Assembly (NCBI RefSeq): GCF_003385895.1
Contig: NZ_QRDQ01000011.1
Location: 62,001 to 126,000 of the forward strand
DNA length: 64,000 nt
Origin: Flavobacterium cutihirudinis
Lineage (GTDB): Bacteria > Bacteroidota > Bacteroidia > Flavobacteriales > Flavobacteriaceae
Direction of reading: 5' to 3'
Positions 42,801-50,763 of the stretch are shown in pieces; the stretch's first letter is position 1, and the number at the start of each line of letters is the position of its first letter. The position numbers and the translations under genes were made by a program. Under the pieces are notes generated by a model. It saw nothing but the letters and a program-made list of their open reading frames with translations. It made no database searches and was not told the origin of the DNA.

Positions 42801-42824
42801 TAACACGTAATAAAAAGGCAGGGA

Positions 42825-43184
42825 TTAATTATTAATTTTAATTAATTTTCCTTTTCCTGAAGAAATATCAAGATAATTCCCACCACCACTTTTGTCATGG
42901 ATATAAAATTGAATAGTGTCTTTTTTGATTTGATCTTTTCGAATACTGATAATTAAATCTCTATTAATGAAATTCTCTAACAGTATTACATTTCCATATG
43001 AGATTTTTCCTTTTGGCATGTATTTGTTGTCAAAAATAAAAACACTATCCTTAAAAGTAATTTTGTTTTTTTGGGCGTATAAGCCGTAGTCTTCTAATAA
43101 ATAATTGTAACGACCAGTAAGTTTGTCCGTTTTCTGAATTAAGTTAATCGAAACTAAAGTGATTAGCAAAGCAAGATATTTCAT
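42825..43184 (-). CDS. Small exported protein, unrecognised
   Basis: 119 residues with a likely signal or anchor segment (MKYLALLITLVSINLI). The remainder alternates charged and hydrophobic residues in a beta-like pattern (TFKDSVFIFDN, GNVILLENF) and has no Cys or known motif. It begins 6 nt after the stop of the RamB-like regulator gene and may be transcribed with it. Function unknown. Confidence 0.65.
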   Translation of the reverse strand: MKYLALLITLVSINLIQKTDKLTGRYNYLLEDYGLYAQKNKITFKDSVFIFDNKYMPKGKISYGNVILLENFINRDLIISIRKDQIKKDTIQFYIHDKSGGGNYLDISSGKGKLIKINN

Positions 43185-43190
43185 TATATT

Positions 43191-44672
43191 CTAACTATAT
43201 TGATTTATAAACTGCTGAACAACGGCATCCGTATTTTCATGGCGTTTCTCTTTCTCCAAAACAGTCGGTGGAGCACTTCTTTCCAGACAATCTTTTACAG
43301 CGCAGGTCTCACAAGTTACACCAACAATCCGTTTTACTAAAGGTTTTCCATCAATGAATTTGAATTTCTTTTTCATTGTCGGATTAATTAAAATTCCAAC
43401 AGAAATACTGCGGATATAATTCTCCGCAAAAGGATCTTTTGTAGCCGATGAAAAAACTAAATATTCGTTTCCGCTATTTGCATAACTTGAAATTTGAGCA
43501 TCAAAAAAATGAGATTTATTTTGTTTGATGGCTTCGTCAATTGTTTTTACGGAAACCCATCTTCTGCAATAATGCTCATTGGTTTCGTTAGCATGTGGTT
43601 CTTGCTGATGCGTAATGTGTAATTCTTTATTTATCTGATAAAAATCAGAACCAATTTTATGCGATAATCTTAAGAAAAAAAGATTCTTCAACTGAAAATC
43701 TTTCGGTAATAAATTGGTTAATCGCTGATAAAAAGATTCAGGTGAAACTTCAAAACTTTCAATTAATTGAACAAATTCTTCCGGCTTTGGATTTTCATTT
43801 TCCAAGAAAGAATTGATTTTATCTACAACCAATTTTCTCGGCAATAATAAAGCGCCGGCAAAATAAGAAGCGTAAAAATTATTCAAAACCTGATCAAAAT
43901 TTTCAAACTTAATCCAGCTAAAAGTCAATAATCGGTCTGATATTTTCAAATAATTATAAGCAATTTCTTTGGCTAAAATAAAAGCTTTCTGCGGAGCGTC
44001 AAGTTCTGTAGAGAGTAATAAAGTTTTGCTTTTTGGAACATAAATCGAACGCAAATCGTCCAAAGCTTCTTGGTCTGCAAATGCAATTTCTTTGATATTG
44101 TATTCGTATTCTTCTTTTAAAATCGCTTCCAATTCTTCTACAGTAATTTTAGAATCTAAATTGATTTGAAACGACTTCGAAAACGAAATTACCTTTTCTT
44201 CTAAATCTTCAAAGTAATTGCTGTGTGCTTCCTGATAGGAACGTAAAGCAGCCAAAAAGAAACTTTCACGGCTTAAATTGTAATGCTGTGCAATCTCGAT
44301 AATCGTACTGATAAACGCGTTGACTTTTGCCGGAGCATTTGCAATAATATCAATTAAATCGGCTTCTTGAATTCCGAAAAGCTCGAGCGGAATCTCTTTT
44401 AAAATTCCGGATTTCAATATTTCGCCAATCGGAGCGAGATTGTTATCGAGTTTTAGAGATACCATTTGGTCGTAAGTCACGTCCAAATGTTCGCAGAGCA
44501 ATAAAATTTTATCTGTTTTTGGATATTTTTTTCCCTTTTCAATCTCGTTTAAGTACGATTTTGAAAGATTTGTCAATTTGGCCAGGCCAAAAAGTGACAG
44601 ATTTTTTTGCGTTCTGACTTGCTTCAATTTTAGTCCGAAGATCAGCTTTATATAGTCTTTTTCGATATCCAT
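43191..44672 (-). CDS. RamB/ScfR-like regulator: XRE HTH plus degenerate IrrE/ImmA domain
   Basis: 493 residues. An XRE helix-turn-helix at about 12-66 (NLSLFGLAKLTNLSKSYLNEIEKG) leads to an ImmA/IrrE-like region. There the zinc-protease HExxH has become KEIAY (235-239, within LAKEIAYNY), so it keeps only the Glu and probably has no peptidase activity. The C-terminus carries CETCAVKDCLERSAPP, a Cys cluster of the RamB/ScfR family that senses short-chain acyl-CoA and controls the glyoxylate shunt in Actinobacteria. It is divergent from aceB and aceA, which fits that role. Confidence 0.85.
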   Translation of the reverse strand: MDIEKDYIKLIFGLKLKQVRTQKNLSLFGLAKLTNLSKSYLNEIEKGKKYPKTDKILLLCEHLDVTYDQMVSLKLDNNLAPIGEILKSGILKEIPLELFGIQEADLIDIIANAPAKVNAFISTIIEIAQHYNLSRESFFLAALRSYQEAHSNYFEDLEEKVISFSKSFQINLDSKITVEELEAILKEEYEYNIKEIAFADQEALDDLRSIYVPKSKTLLLSTELDAPQKAFILAKEIAYNYLKISDRLLTFSWIKFENFDQVLNNFYASYFAGALLLPRKLVVDKINSFLENENPKPEEFVQLIESFEVSPESFYQRLTNLLPKDFQLKNLFFLRLSHKIGSDFYQINKELHITHQQEPHANETNEHYCRRWVSVKTIDEAIKQNKSHFFDAQISSYANSGNEYLVFSSATKDPFAENYIRSISVGILINPTMKKKFKFIDGKPLVKRIVGVTCETCAVKDCLERSAPPTVLEKEKRHENTDAVVQQFINQYS

Positions 44673-44676
44673 GAAC

Positions 44677-44684
44677 CAAATATA
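44677..44684 (-). promoter_or_regulatory. -7 box (TATATTTG) for the RamB-like regulator
   Basis: A perfect TANNTTTG on the minus strand with a TTG 20 nt upstream (44707 to 44705). The ATG is only 4 nt downstream, so the message may be nearly leaderless or another start is used. Confidence 0.5.
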
Positions 44685-44712
44685 GTTAATCTAAAAACAA
44701 TCGCCAAAAAAA

Positions 44713-44740
44713 TATTTTTGATATTTAGCGAACGTTCGCT
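44713..44740 (+). promoter_or_regulatory. aceB-side -7 box and 14-bp palindromic operator
   Basis: A perfect TATTTTTG (44713-44720) is followed 6 nt later by the perfect palindrome AGCGAACGTTCGCT (44727-44740), positioned at the expected transcription start. The geometry suits repression of the aceB/aceA side. Confidence 0.6.
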
Positions 44741-44881
44741 TGTTTTGTAAAAAACTTTTTTCTAATATTGTCATGTAGAAATTATTAAAAATCAAAGTGT
44801 TACGATTTTGATATTCTGAAATGAATAAACAATAATCTAATAATGAGATTTTTTTTATAATAAAAAAATAAAACCACAGCT

Positions 44882-46483
44882 ATGAAAAACCAATTAGAAA
44901 TTACCGAAACGGCAATGGAATTTTTAGCCGAAAAGAAGCTTCGTTATCCAAAAATTTGGACAGAAGAAGCGATTGCTTTTATAACCGAATTGCATAGAAA
45001 ATTCGAATCACAACGAAAACTATTGCTTTTGCAACGCGAACAAAAACAAGTCACTTTTGATCAGGGAATCATGCCGGTTTTTATTCCGGAAACCAAAAGT
45101 GTTAGAGAAGGCAATTGGAAAGCTGGAGAAATTCCGAAAGATTTATTAGATCGAAGAGTTGAGATTACTGGGCCAGTTGATCGCAAAATGATCATCAATG
45201 CTTTGAATTCGGGAGCGAAAACATTTATGGCCGATTTTGAAGACAGTACTTCACCAACCTGGCAAAACCTTATGGACGGACAAGTAAATCTAATCGATGC
45301 AGTTAATAAAACAATTACCTATACCGATTTGGTAAAACAAAAATCCTATCATTTAAATGAAAAGATTGCAACGCTAATTGTACGTCCGAGAGGTCTGCAT
45401 TTGCCGGAAAAACATCTTTTGATTGAAGGAAATGAAGTTTCGGGTTCTTTGGTAGATTTTGGTTTGTATGTTTTTCATAATCATAAACGACTTTTAGAAA
45501 ACAATTCAGGACCGTATTTCTACATTCCGAAATTAGAACATTATCTGGAAGCACGCTGGTGGAATAATGTAATTGATTTTACCGAGGATTATTTGAAATT
45601 AAAACGCGGAACGATAAAAGTGACAGTTTTGATTGAAACGATTACGGCAAGTTTTCAGCTCGATGAAATCATTTACGAATTGAAAGAACATATCGTAGGC
45701 TTGAACTGCGGACGTTGGGATTATATTTTCTCATACATCAAAAAGTTCAGAAAAAATCCAAAATTCATCGTTCCAGATCGCGATCAGGTAAATATGACTT
45801 CGCCTTTTATGAATGCCTATTCGAATTTGGTTATTCAAAGATGTCATAAAAGAGGAATTCATGCAATTGGCGGAATGGCTGCTCAAATTCCGATTAGAAA
45901 TAATGAAGAAGCTAATGCTGTCGCTTTCGCAAAAGTAAAAACAGATAAGGAGCGTGAAGTTCGAAATGGTCACGACGGAACTTGGGTTGCGCATCCTGAT
46001 TTGGTTTCCCTAGCAAAAGAAATTTTTGACAAAGGAATGCCAACTCCAAATCAGATTCAGATTAAAAGAGAACATCGAAAAATCACAGAAGCTGATTTAA
46101 TTGAACCACCAATTGGAATCATCACTGAAAACGGCGTTCGAAAAAATATCAATGTTGGAGTTCTATATCTAGCTTCATGGCTGAATGGACAAGGCGCTGC
46201 CGCATTGCATAATTTAATGGAAGACGCCGCAACCGCCGAAATTTCAAGATCGCAATTGTGGCAATGGCTTCAGAATAAAGTGCTTTTGGATAATGGACGA
46301 AAATTAGATTTGGCTTATTATCATGAATTGGCTTTAGATGAATTCAGAAAAATAAAAGAGGAATTAGGCGAAGAAAATCACGAAAAACAACAATTTCCAT
46401 TGGCTGAAAAAGTGCTGGAAAGATTAGTAGTAAATACTGAGTTTGTTGATTTCTTGACGATTCCGTGTTACAAATATTTATAA
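44882..46483 (+). CDS. aceB: Malate synthase A
   Basis: 533 residues, the standard single-domain class A length. Condenses acetyl-CoA and glyoxylate to malate, the second step of the glyoxylate shunt. Motifs: TFMADFEDSTSPTWQN, IVRPRGLHLPEKH, GLNCGRWDYIFSYIKKF and the late DAATAEISRSQLWQW. First gene after the divergent regulator; aceA follows after a repeat-filled 195-nt gap. Confidence 0.96.
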   Translation: MKNQLEITETAMEFLAEKKLRYPKIWTEEAIAFITELHRKFESQRKLLLLQREQKQVTFDQGIMPVFIPETKSVREGNWKAGEIPKDLLDRRVEITGPVDRKMIINALNSGAKTFMADFEDSTSPTWQNLMDGQVNLIDAVNKTITYTDLVKQKSYHLNEKIATLIVRPRGLHLPEKHLLIEGNEVSGSLVDFGLYVFHNHKRLLENNSGPYFYIPKLEHYLEARWWNNVIDFTEDYLKLKRGTIKVTVLIETITASFQLDEIIYELKEHIVGLNCGRWDYIFSYIKKFRKNPKFIVPDRDQVNMTSPFMNAYSNLVIQRCHKRGIHAIGGMAAQIPIRNNEEANAVAFAKVKTDKEREVRNGHDGTWVAHPDLVSLAKEIFDKGMPTPNQIQIKREHRKITEADLIEPPIGIITENGVRKNINVGVLYLASWLNGQGAAALHNLMEDAATAEISRSQLWQWLQNKVLLDNGRKLDLAYYHELALDEFRKIKEELGEENHEKQQFPLAEKVLERLVVNTEFVDFLTIPCYKYL

Positions 46484-46487
46484 AAAA

Positions 46488-46592
46488 ATCCGCTAAATCC
46501 GCTAAATCCGCAAGATCTGCGAGAGAATAAATTTTTCACGCAGATTTAGCAGATCAGGCAGATAGAATGAGAATGAAAAGATTTACGCAGAT
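46488..46592. repeat. CGCAGATTTAGCAGAT word repeat, copy 1
   Basis: Tandem words CCGCTAAATCCGCTAAATCC and GCAAGATCTGCG face their complements CGCAGATTTAGCAGAT and GCAGAT, giving a loose hairpin between aceB and aceA. Related word stretches are at 50398-50431 and 54097-54130. Confidence 0.6.
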
Positions 46593-46678
46593 CTTCTTAA
46601 AACTATTTAAGTCCGGTTAAAACTGATAACTGAGACTGAAAACTATAAACTTTACTAACCACTTTAACTATACTATTT

Positions 46679-47959
46679 ATGAAAACAACAGAAGACAGAA
46701 TTCAGGAATTGATTAACGATTGGATCACGAACCCGAGATGGAAAGGTGTTGAACGTCCTTACACTGCGAGTGAAGTAGTTACGCTTCAGGGTTCGTATCA
46801 TATTGAGCATTCTATTGCTAAAATGGGAGCGCAAAAATTATGGAGAAAGTTAAAAAGTCAGGATTTTGTAGCTGGTTTGGGCGCGTTGACTGGAAATCAG
46901 GCGATTCAGGAAGTCGATGCGGGTTTAGAAGCGATTTATTTAAGCGGATGGCAGGTTGCTGCAGATGCAAATCTTGCAGGCGAAATGTACCCTGATCAAT
47001 CACTTTATCCGGTAAACAGCGTTCCGATGGTGGTTAAAAAAATTAATAATGCATTGTTGCGTGCTGATCAAATTCAGACGGTAAACAATATTGAAGATAA
47101 AAAAGATTATTTAGTTCCGATTGTGGCCGATGCCGAAGCAGGTTTTGGGGGAAACCTGAATGCTTTCGAATTAATGAAGTCGATGATTGAAGCTGGAGCT
47201 TCTGGAGTTCATTTTGAAGATCAATTAAGTTCTGCTAAAAAGTGCGGGCACTTGGGCGGAAAAGTATTAGTTCCAACTCAAGAAGCGATTAATAAATTAA
47301 TTGCAGCGCGTTTGGCTTCAGATGTAATGGGAGTTTCAACTTTAATTGTTGCAAGAACAGATGCTGATGCGGCTAATTTATTAACCAGCGATGCAGATCC
47401 AAGAGATAGGAAGTTTTTGACAGGAGAAAAAACTGCCGAAGGTTTTTTCTACGTAAAAAACGGAATAGATCAGGGAATTGCAAGAGGTTTGAGTTATGCC
47501 CCATATGCCGATTTAATTTGGATGGAAACCAGTAATCCTGATTTAGATTATGCAAGAAAGTTTGCAAAAGCAATGAAAAAAGAATTTCCGGATAAGATGC
47601 TGGCTTACAATTGTTCTCCATCATTCAATTGGGCTGCAAAATTAACAGTTCCCGAAATGGAAACGTTCAGAGAAGATTTGGCTGCAATGGGATATAGTTT
47701 CCAATTCATCACTTTAGCTGGATTCCATGCTTTGAACACCAGTATGTTTGAATTGTCAAGAGCGTATAAAGAACGCGGAATGGCAGGATATTCTGAATTA
47801 CAGGAACGCGAATTTGCTTTACAGAAAAACGGATTTAGAGCGGTAAAACATCAGGCTTTTGTAGGGACTTCTTATTTTGATGCTGTTCAAAATACGGTAA
47901 TGTTAGGAAAATCAGCAATAACAGCGATGGAACATTCTACAGAGGTTGAGCAATTTTAA
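46679..47959 (+). CDS. aceA: Isocitrate lyase
   Basis: 426 residues. Splits isocitrate into succinate and glyoxylate. The catalytic loop AKKCGHLGGK is intact, with the active-site Cys, and ADAEAGFGGNLNAFEL gives the Mg site. It completes the glyoxylate shunt with aceB and allows growth on acetate or fatty acids. Ends in a strong terminator. Confidence 0.97.
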   Translation: MKTTEDRIQELINDWITNPRWKGVERPYTASEVVTLQGSYHIEHSIAKMGAQKLWRKLKSQDFVAGLGALTGNQAIQEVDAGLEAIYLSGWQVAADANLAGEMYPDQSLYPVNSVPMVVKKINNALLRADQIQTVNNIEDKKDYLVPIVADAEAGFGGNLNAFELMKSMIEAGASGVHFEDQLSSAKKCGHLGGKVLVPTQEAINKLIAARLASDVMGVSTLIVARTDADAANLLTSDADPRDRKFLTGEKTAEGFFYVKNGIDQGIARGLSYAPYADLIWMETSNPDLDYARKFAKAMKKEFPDKMLAYNCSPSFNWAAKLTVPEMETFREDLAAMGYSFQFITLAGFHALNTSMFELSRAYKERGMAGYSELQEREFALQKNGFRAVKHQAFVGTSYFDAVQNTVMLGKSAITAMEHSTEVEQF

Positions 47960-47967
47960 TTCAAGAG

Positions 47968-47996
47968 AAAAGCCAGTTCAATGAACTGGCTTTTTT
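47968..47996 (+). terminator. Terminator after aceA
   Basis: A perfect stem AAAGCCAGTTC/GAACTGGCTTT with a 3-nt loop and T run. Confidence 0.9.
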
Positions 47997-47997
47997 A

Positions 47998-48144
47998 TAG
48001 CAACAGATTTCACAGATTAAAGGGATTTTTTTTCGCCACGAATTACACAAATTTTCACGAATTTCATTTCAATTTAATTTGTGAAAATTTGTGTAATTCC
48101 TGGCAACATTTTTTTAATCCTTTTAATCTGTGAAATCTGTGGCT
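47998..48144. repeat. Composite nested hairpin element, copy 3 (module B outside, A inside)
   Basis: Outer arms: CAGATTTCACAGATTAAAGG (from 48004) and its complement ending at 48144. Inner arms: GCCACGAATTACACAAATTT (48035 on) and AAATTTGTGTAATTCCTGGC (to 48104). Confidence 0.8.
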
Positions 48145-48151
48145 AAACCTT

Positions 48152-48727
48152 TTATTTCTTCAAAAGGCGAGCTTTCATTTTACTGAAAAATTCGGGTGTA
48201 ACTCCAATGAAAGAGGCGATTTGTTTTTGAGGAACTTTGTGAACCAATGTTCCGTACTTCTTGGTGAATTTTTCGAATCTTTCTTCGGCAGGTAAACTTA
48301 AGTTGTCCATTAATCTTTGTTGATTGGCGACTAATGAATTCTCAATTAAAATTCTGAAAAAGCGTTCTAGTTTTGGAATTTCAAGATACAATTGTTCCTG
48401 ATTTTCTTTGGATAAAGAAACAACTTCGGCTTCTTCTAAAACTTCAATAAACAGCTGTCCTGGTTTTTCCGAAAAATAACTGTACATATCACTTATCCAC
48501 CAGCCTTCGCAGGCAAAAGATAAAACATGCTCAACAATATTATCGTTGATATTGAAGCTTCTTAAAATTCCTGAATTTACAAAATACGAATGTTTACAGA
48601 TTTCGCCGGCGTTTAACAAAAGTGTTTTGGCTTTGTAAGTGTGCGTTTCTAATTTGGATAAAAAAAGCGCTTGTTCATCTGGCGTAAGAGAAACATGTTT
48701 AGCAATATTTTCGAGAATTAATGCCAT
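48152..48727 (-). CDS. Crp/Fnr-family regulator
   Basis: 191 residues. N-terminal cNMP-like sensory barrel (HTYKAKTLLLNAGEICKHSYF), C-terminal helix region ending with PQKQIASFIGVTPEFFSKMKA, a short HTH in which the recognition helix replaces the classic motif. No Fe-S cysteines of FNR type. Last gene of the purT-DUF6370-crp unit; it overlaps the DUF6370 gene by one base. Confidence 0.88.
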   Translation of the reverse strand: MALILENIAKHVSLTPDEQALFLSKLETHTYKAKTLLLNAGEICKHSYFVNSGILRSFNINDNIVEHVLSFACEGWWISDMYSYFSEKPGQLFIEVLEEAEVVSLSKENQEQLYLEIPKLERFFRILIENSLVANQQRLMDNLSLPAEERFEKFTKKYGTLVHKVPQKQIASFIGVTPEFFSKMKARLLKK

Positions 48728-49047
48728 TATTTTTTCTCGTCGATTAAGGTAAATGAAGTTGCTTTGAATCTGTTTCCTTTAATTTCTCCTGTAACTAAAG
48801 CTTTACTGATTGCATTACAAAAACCTTTTTCGGCATGTGCATCACCATGATCGTGAATAGTGGTTCCGTCAACGAAATACGATTTTCCGTCAATACGAAC
48901 TGCTAAATCGCAGCTTTTGCCTTTCATTCCGAATTGACATTCTCCGCATGAAGCTTCAACAATTGTTGGTTTATCAAATTTCTTTTTGTCTTGTGCTTGT
49001 GTTGAAATTCCAATAAATAGGAAAATCATGAATATAAGTTTTTTCAT
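48727..49047 (-). CDS. DUF6370-like exported protein
   Basis: 106 residues with signal peptide MKKLIFMIFLFIGISTQAQ. The mature part has ASCGECQFGMKGKSCDLAV and GFCNAISKALV, four Cys, and the pattern resembles DUF6370 (family name from memory). The stop is shared by one base with the crp start, and 3 nt separate it from purT. Confidence 0.6.
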   Translation of the reverse strand: MKKLIFMIFLFIGISTQAQDKKKFDKPTIVEASCGECQFGMKGKSCDLAVRIDGKSYFVDGTTIHDHGDAHAEKGFCNAISKALVTGEIKGNRFKATSFTLIDEKK

Positions 49048-49050
49048 TTT

Positions 49051-50211
49051 CTAAGAGTTTACAATTATTAATTTCGCCGTTTCCTTGGCGCGTTCTGTTA
49101 CTTCATTGATTGGAGTTGAAAGTACATCATGGCTCAAAACAACTCCCATTCTTCGGTAAGGTCTTGAAGTTGGTTTGCCAAAAATCCTGAAATCTGTTTT
49201 TGGTAAAGCCGCTACTTTTTCGATTCCGGTAAAAGTTGGATTTGTAGAATCTTCTGAAGCTAAAATTACGGCACTTGCTCCGGCTTTTTCCAAAGTAATT
49301 TCAAAAATTGGAAGACTTAGAATTGCTCTTAAGTGCAATTCAAATTCGTTGAAATTCTGCGTTCCCGCTAAAGTTACCATTCCCGTATCGTGAGGACGCG
49401 GAGAAAGTTCAGAGAAATAAACGCCTTCTTTTGTTAGGAAAAATTCAACACCAAAAAGTCCGGCACCGCCAAGCGCTTCGGTAATTTTTTCGGCCATGTC
49501 CTGAGCTTCGTACAAATCTTTTTCTGAAACTAAAGCAGGCTGCCAGCTTTCCTGATAATCGCCACGTTCTTGTCGGTGACCGATTGGTGCACAAAACAAA
49601 GTTGGATTATTATTTTGAGTAATTGTTAAAAGTGTGATTTCCGAATCAAAATTGACAAAAGCTTCTACAATAACTTCGATAACATCGCCACGCGAACCTG
49701 CAACAGCATATTGCCATGCTTTTTCGATATCGCTTTCTGTTTTGATAGTCGATTGCCCTTTTCCAGACGAAGACATTAAAGGTTTTACCACACACGGAAT
49801 TCCAACTTCCTGAACGGCTTTTTGCAGTTCTTCTGCTGAAGTAGCGTATTGATATTTTGCTGTTCTTAGTCCAAGTTCTTTTGCCGCTAAATCACGAATG
49901 GCTTTACGGTTCATGGTAAAGTTTGCCGCTTTCGCTGAAGGAACAACCGTGATTCCTTGTTTTTCGTAATCGTAAAAACGTTCGGTGCGAATGGCTTCTA
50001 TTTCTGGAACAATAAAATCGGGTTTATGTTTGGCTACAATTCGGTCAAGTGACTCGCCGTCGAGCATATTGATGACTTCAAAACCATGTGCAACTTGCAT
50101 TGCTGGTGCATTTTCGTAACTATCAACTGCGATTATAGTTTGTCCGATTCGTTGTGCGGCAATGACAAATTCTTTGCCTAATTCGCCTGAACCTAGGAGT
50201 AATATTTTCAT
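49051..50211 (-). CDS. purT: Phosphoribosylglycinamide formyltransferase 2 (formate-dependent)
   Basis: 386 residues from ATG 50211 (MKILLLGSGELGKEF); E. coli PurT has 392. The longer frame to 50388 adds 59 residues encoded by intergenic repeats and is rejected. ATP-grasp domain with PCVVKPLMSSSGKGQS and the late FGVEFFLTKEGVYFSELSPRPHDTGMV. It adds formyl to GAR in purine synthesis without folate. Confidence 0.94.
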   Translation of the reverse strand: MKILLLGSGELGKEFVIAAQRIGQTIIAVDSYENAPAMQVAHGFEVINMLDGESLDRIVAKHKPDFIVPEIEAIRTERFYDYEKQGITVVPSAKAANFTMNRKAIRDLAAKELGLRTAKYQYATSAEELQKAVQEVGIPCVVKPLMSSSGKGQSTIKTESDIEKAWQYAVAGSRGDVIEVIVEAFVNFDSEITLLTITQNNNPTLFCAPIGHRQERGDYQESWQPALVSEKDLYEAQDMAEKITEALGGAGLFGVEFFLTKEGVYFSELSPRPHDTGMVTLAGTQNFNEFELHLRAILSLPIFEITLEKAGASAVILASEDSTNPTFTGIEKVAALPKTDFRIFGKPTSRPYRRMGVVLSHDVLSTPINEVTERAKETAKLIIVNS

Positions 50212-50260
50212 TTTGGAGTGTTGTAATGTTTGAGTAGTAAAAGTACAGAAAAATGTTTTT

Positions 50261-50359
50261 AACCGCAAAGTTCTATTCGTTTGTGTTAATATAGAGGCGC
50301 ACTGCAGTGCGTCTACACAATCTATGTCTAAACGCAAAGAGCGCAAAGAATTATGCAAA
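50261..50359. repeat. CGCAAAG word stretch
   Basis: AACCGCAAAG at 50261-50270 and ACGCAAAGAGCGCAAAG-rich block at 50331-50359. Similar words are common in Flavobacterium intergenic DNA, in my recollection. Confidence 0.5.
50292..50313. repeat. 22-bp palindrome-centred repeat, inverted copy
   Basis: Exact reverse complement of 37596-37617 around CGCACTGCAGTGCG. Confidence 0.7.
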
Positions 50360-50397
50360 GTTTTTGTTTTTAAGTTAAAAAAGGGCACAGAGAATTC

Positions 50398-50431
50398 CTC
50401 ACGCAGATTTTGGAGATTCAGCAGATTTAAT
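50398..50431. repeat. CGCAGATTTTGGAGATTC word stretch
   Basis: CACGCAGATTTTGGAGATTC followed by AGCAGATTT. Related to the 46488-46592 repeat. Confidence 0.5.
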
Positions 50432-50473
50432 TTCGCACTTGATTTTAGTTTTAAGACAAAGTAACCATACAGT

Positions 50474-50575
50474 TTGTCATTTCGAGGAACGAGAAATCAC
50501 ACTAGAAGCTCGACAAAGATTGACGCTTTACTTTGTGGAATCCCGTGTGCGATTTCTCGTTCCTTGAAATGACAA
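50474..50575. repeat. TGTCATTTCGA hairpin element, copy 4
   Basis: 25-bp arms with one mismatch (50474-50498 and 50551-50575); loop contains AGCTCGACAAAGATTG. Preceded by AAAGTAACCATACAG. Confidence 0.8.
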
Positions 50576-50599
50576 GATTGTGTGTATGTGAATACTGGA

Positions 50600-50718
50600 A
50601 AAACGAAAACGCTCTTATGAAACCGTTTGCGTGAGGGATAGAAGTGGAAAGCCCACAGTCGTGAGGAACGAACAGGCGAGGACTTGTAACGGATAGCCCG
50701 ACCCGGAGGGACACGCCC
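50600..50718 (+). repeat. GC-rich structured repeat element, long form, copy 3
   Basis: Contains TTTGCGTGAGGGATAG, a GC-rich middle and GATAGCCCGACCCGGAGGG ending in ACACGCCC. GCGTG and CACGC ends can pair. Long-form sister at 54135-54247. Confidence 0.7.
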
Positions 50719-50726
50719 AAAATAAA

Positions 50727-50758
50727 AAACCGATACTTCTTTTAAAAAGTATCGGTTT
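50727..50758 (-). terminator. Terminator after the U32 peptidase gene
   Basis: A perfect 12-bp stem AAACCGATACTT/AAGTATCGGTTT, preceded by an A run that is a T tract on the minus strand. Confidence 0.9.
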
Positions 50759-50763
50759 GTATA

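Larger units (their letters stand above)
42256..42824. other. Repeat-filled 570-nt gap with no gene
   Basis: The gap holds, in order: the GTTCAAAG word array (42267-42320), an ATTATCTAATTAT word stretch (42343-42387), one GC-rich structured element (42424-42513) and two TGTCATTTCGA hairpins in tandem (42557-42658 and 42695-42800). I see no coding frame supported by any signal. Confidence 0.8.

Noticed and set aside
50212..50388. 59-residue N-terminal extension of purT
   Set aside because: It is encoded by the CGCAAAG and palindromic repeats; PurT homologues begin at MKILLLGSGELG.
50502..50720. 72-residue minus-strand frame
   Set aside because: It runs through hairpin copy 4 and the GC-rich element, and lacks a start signal; an artefact of repeat sequence.
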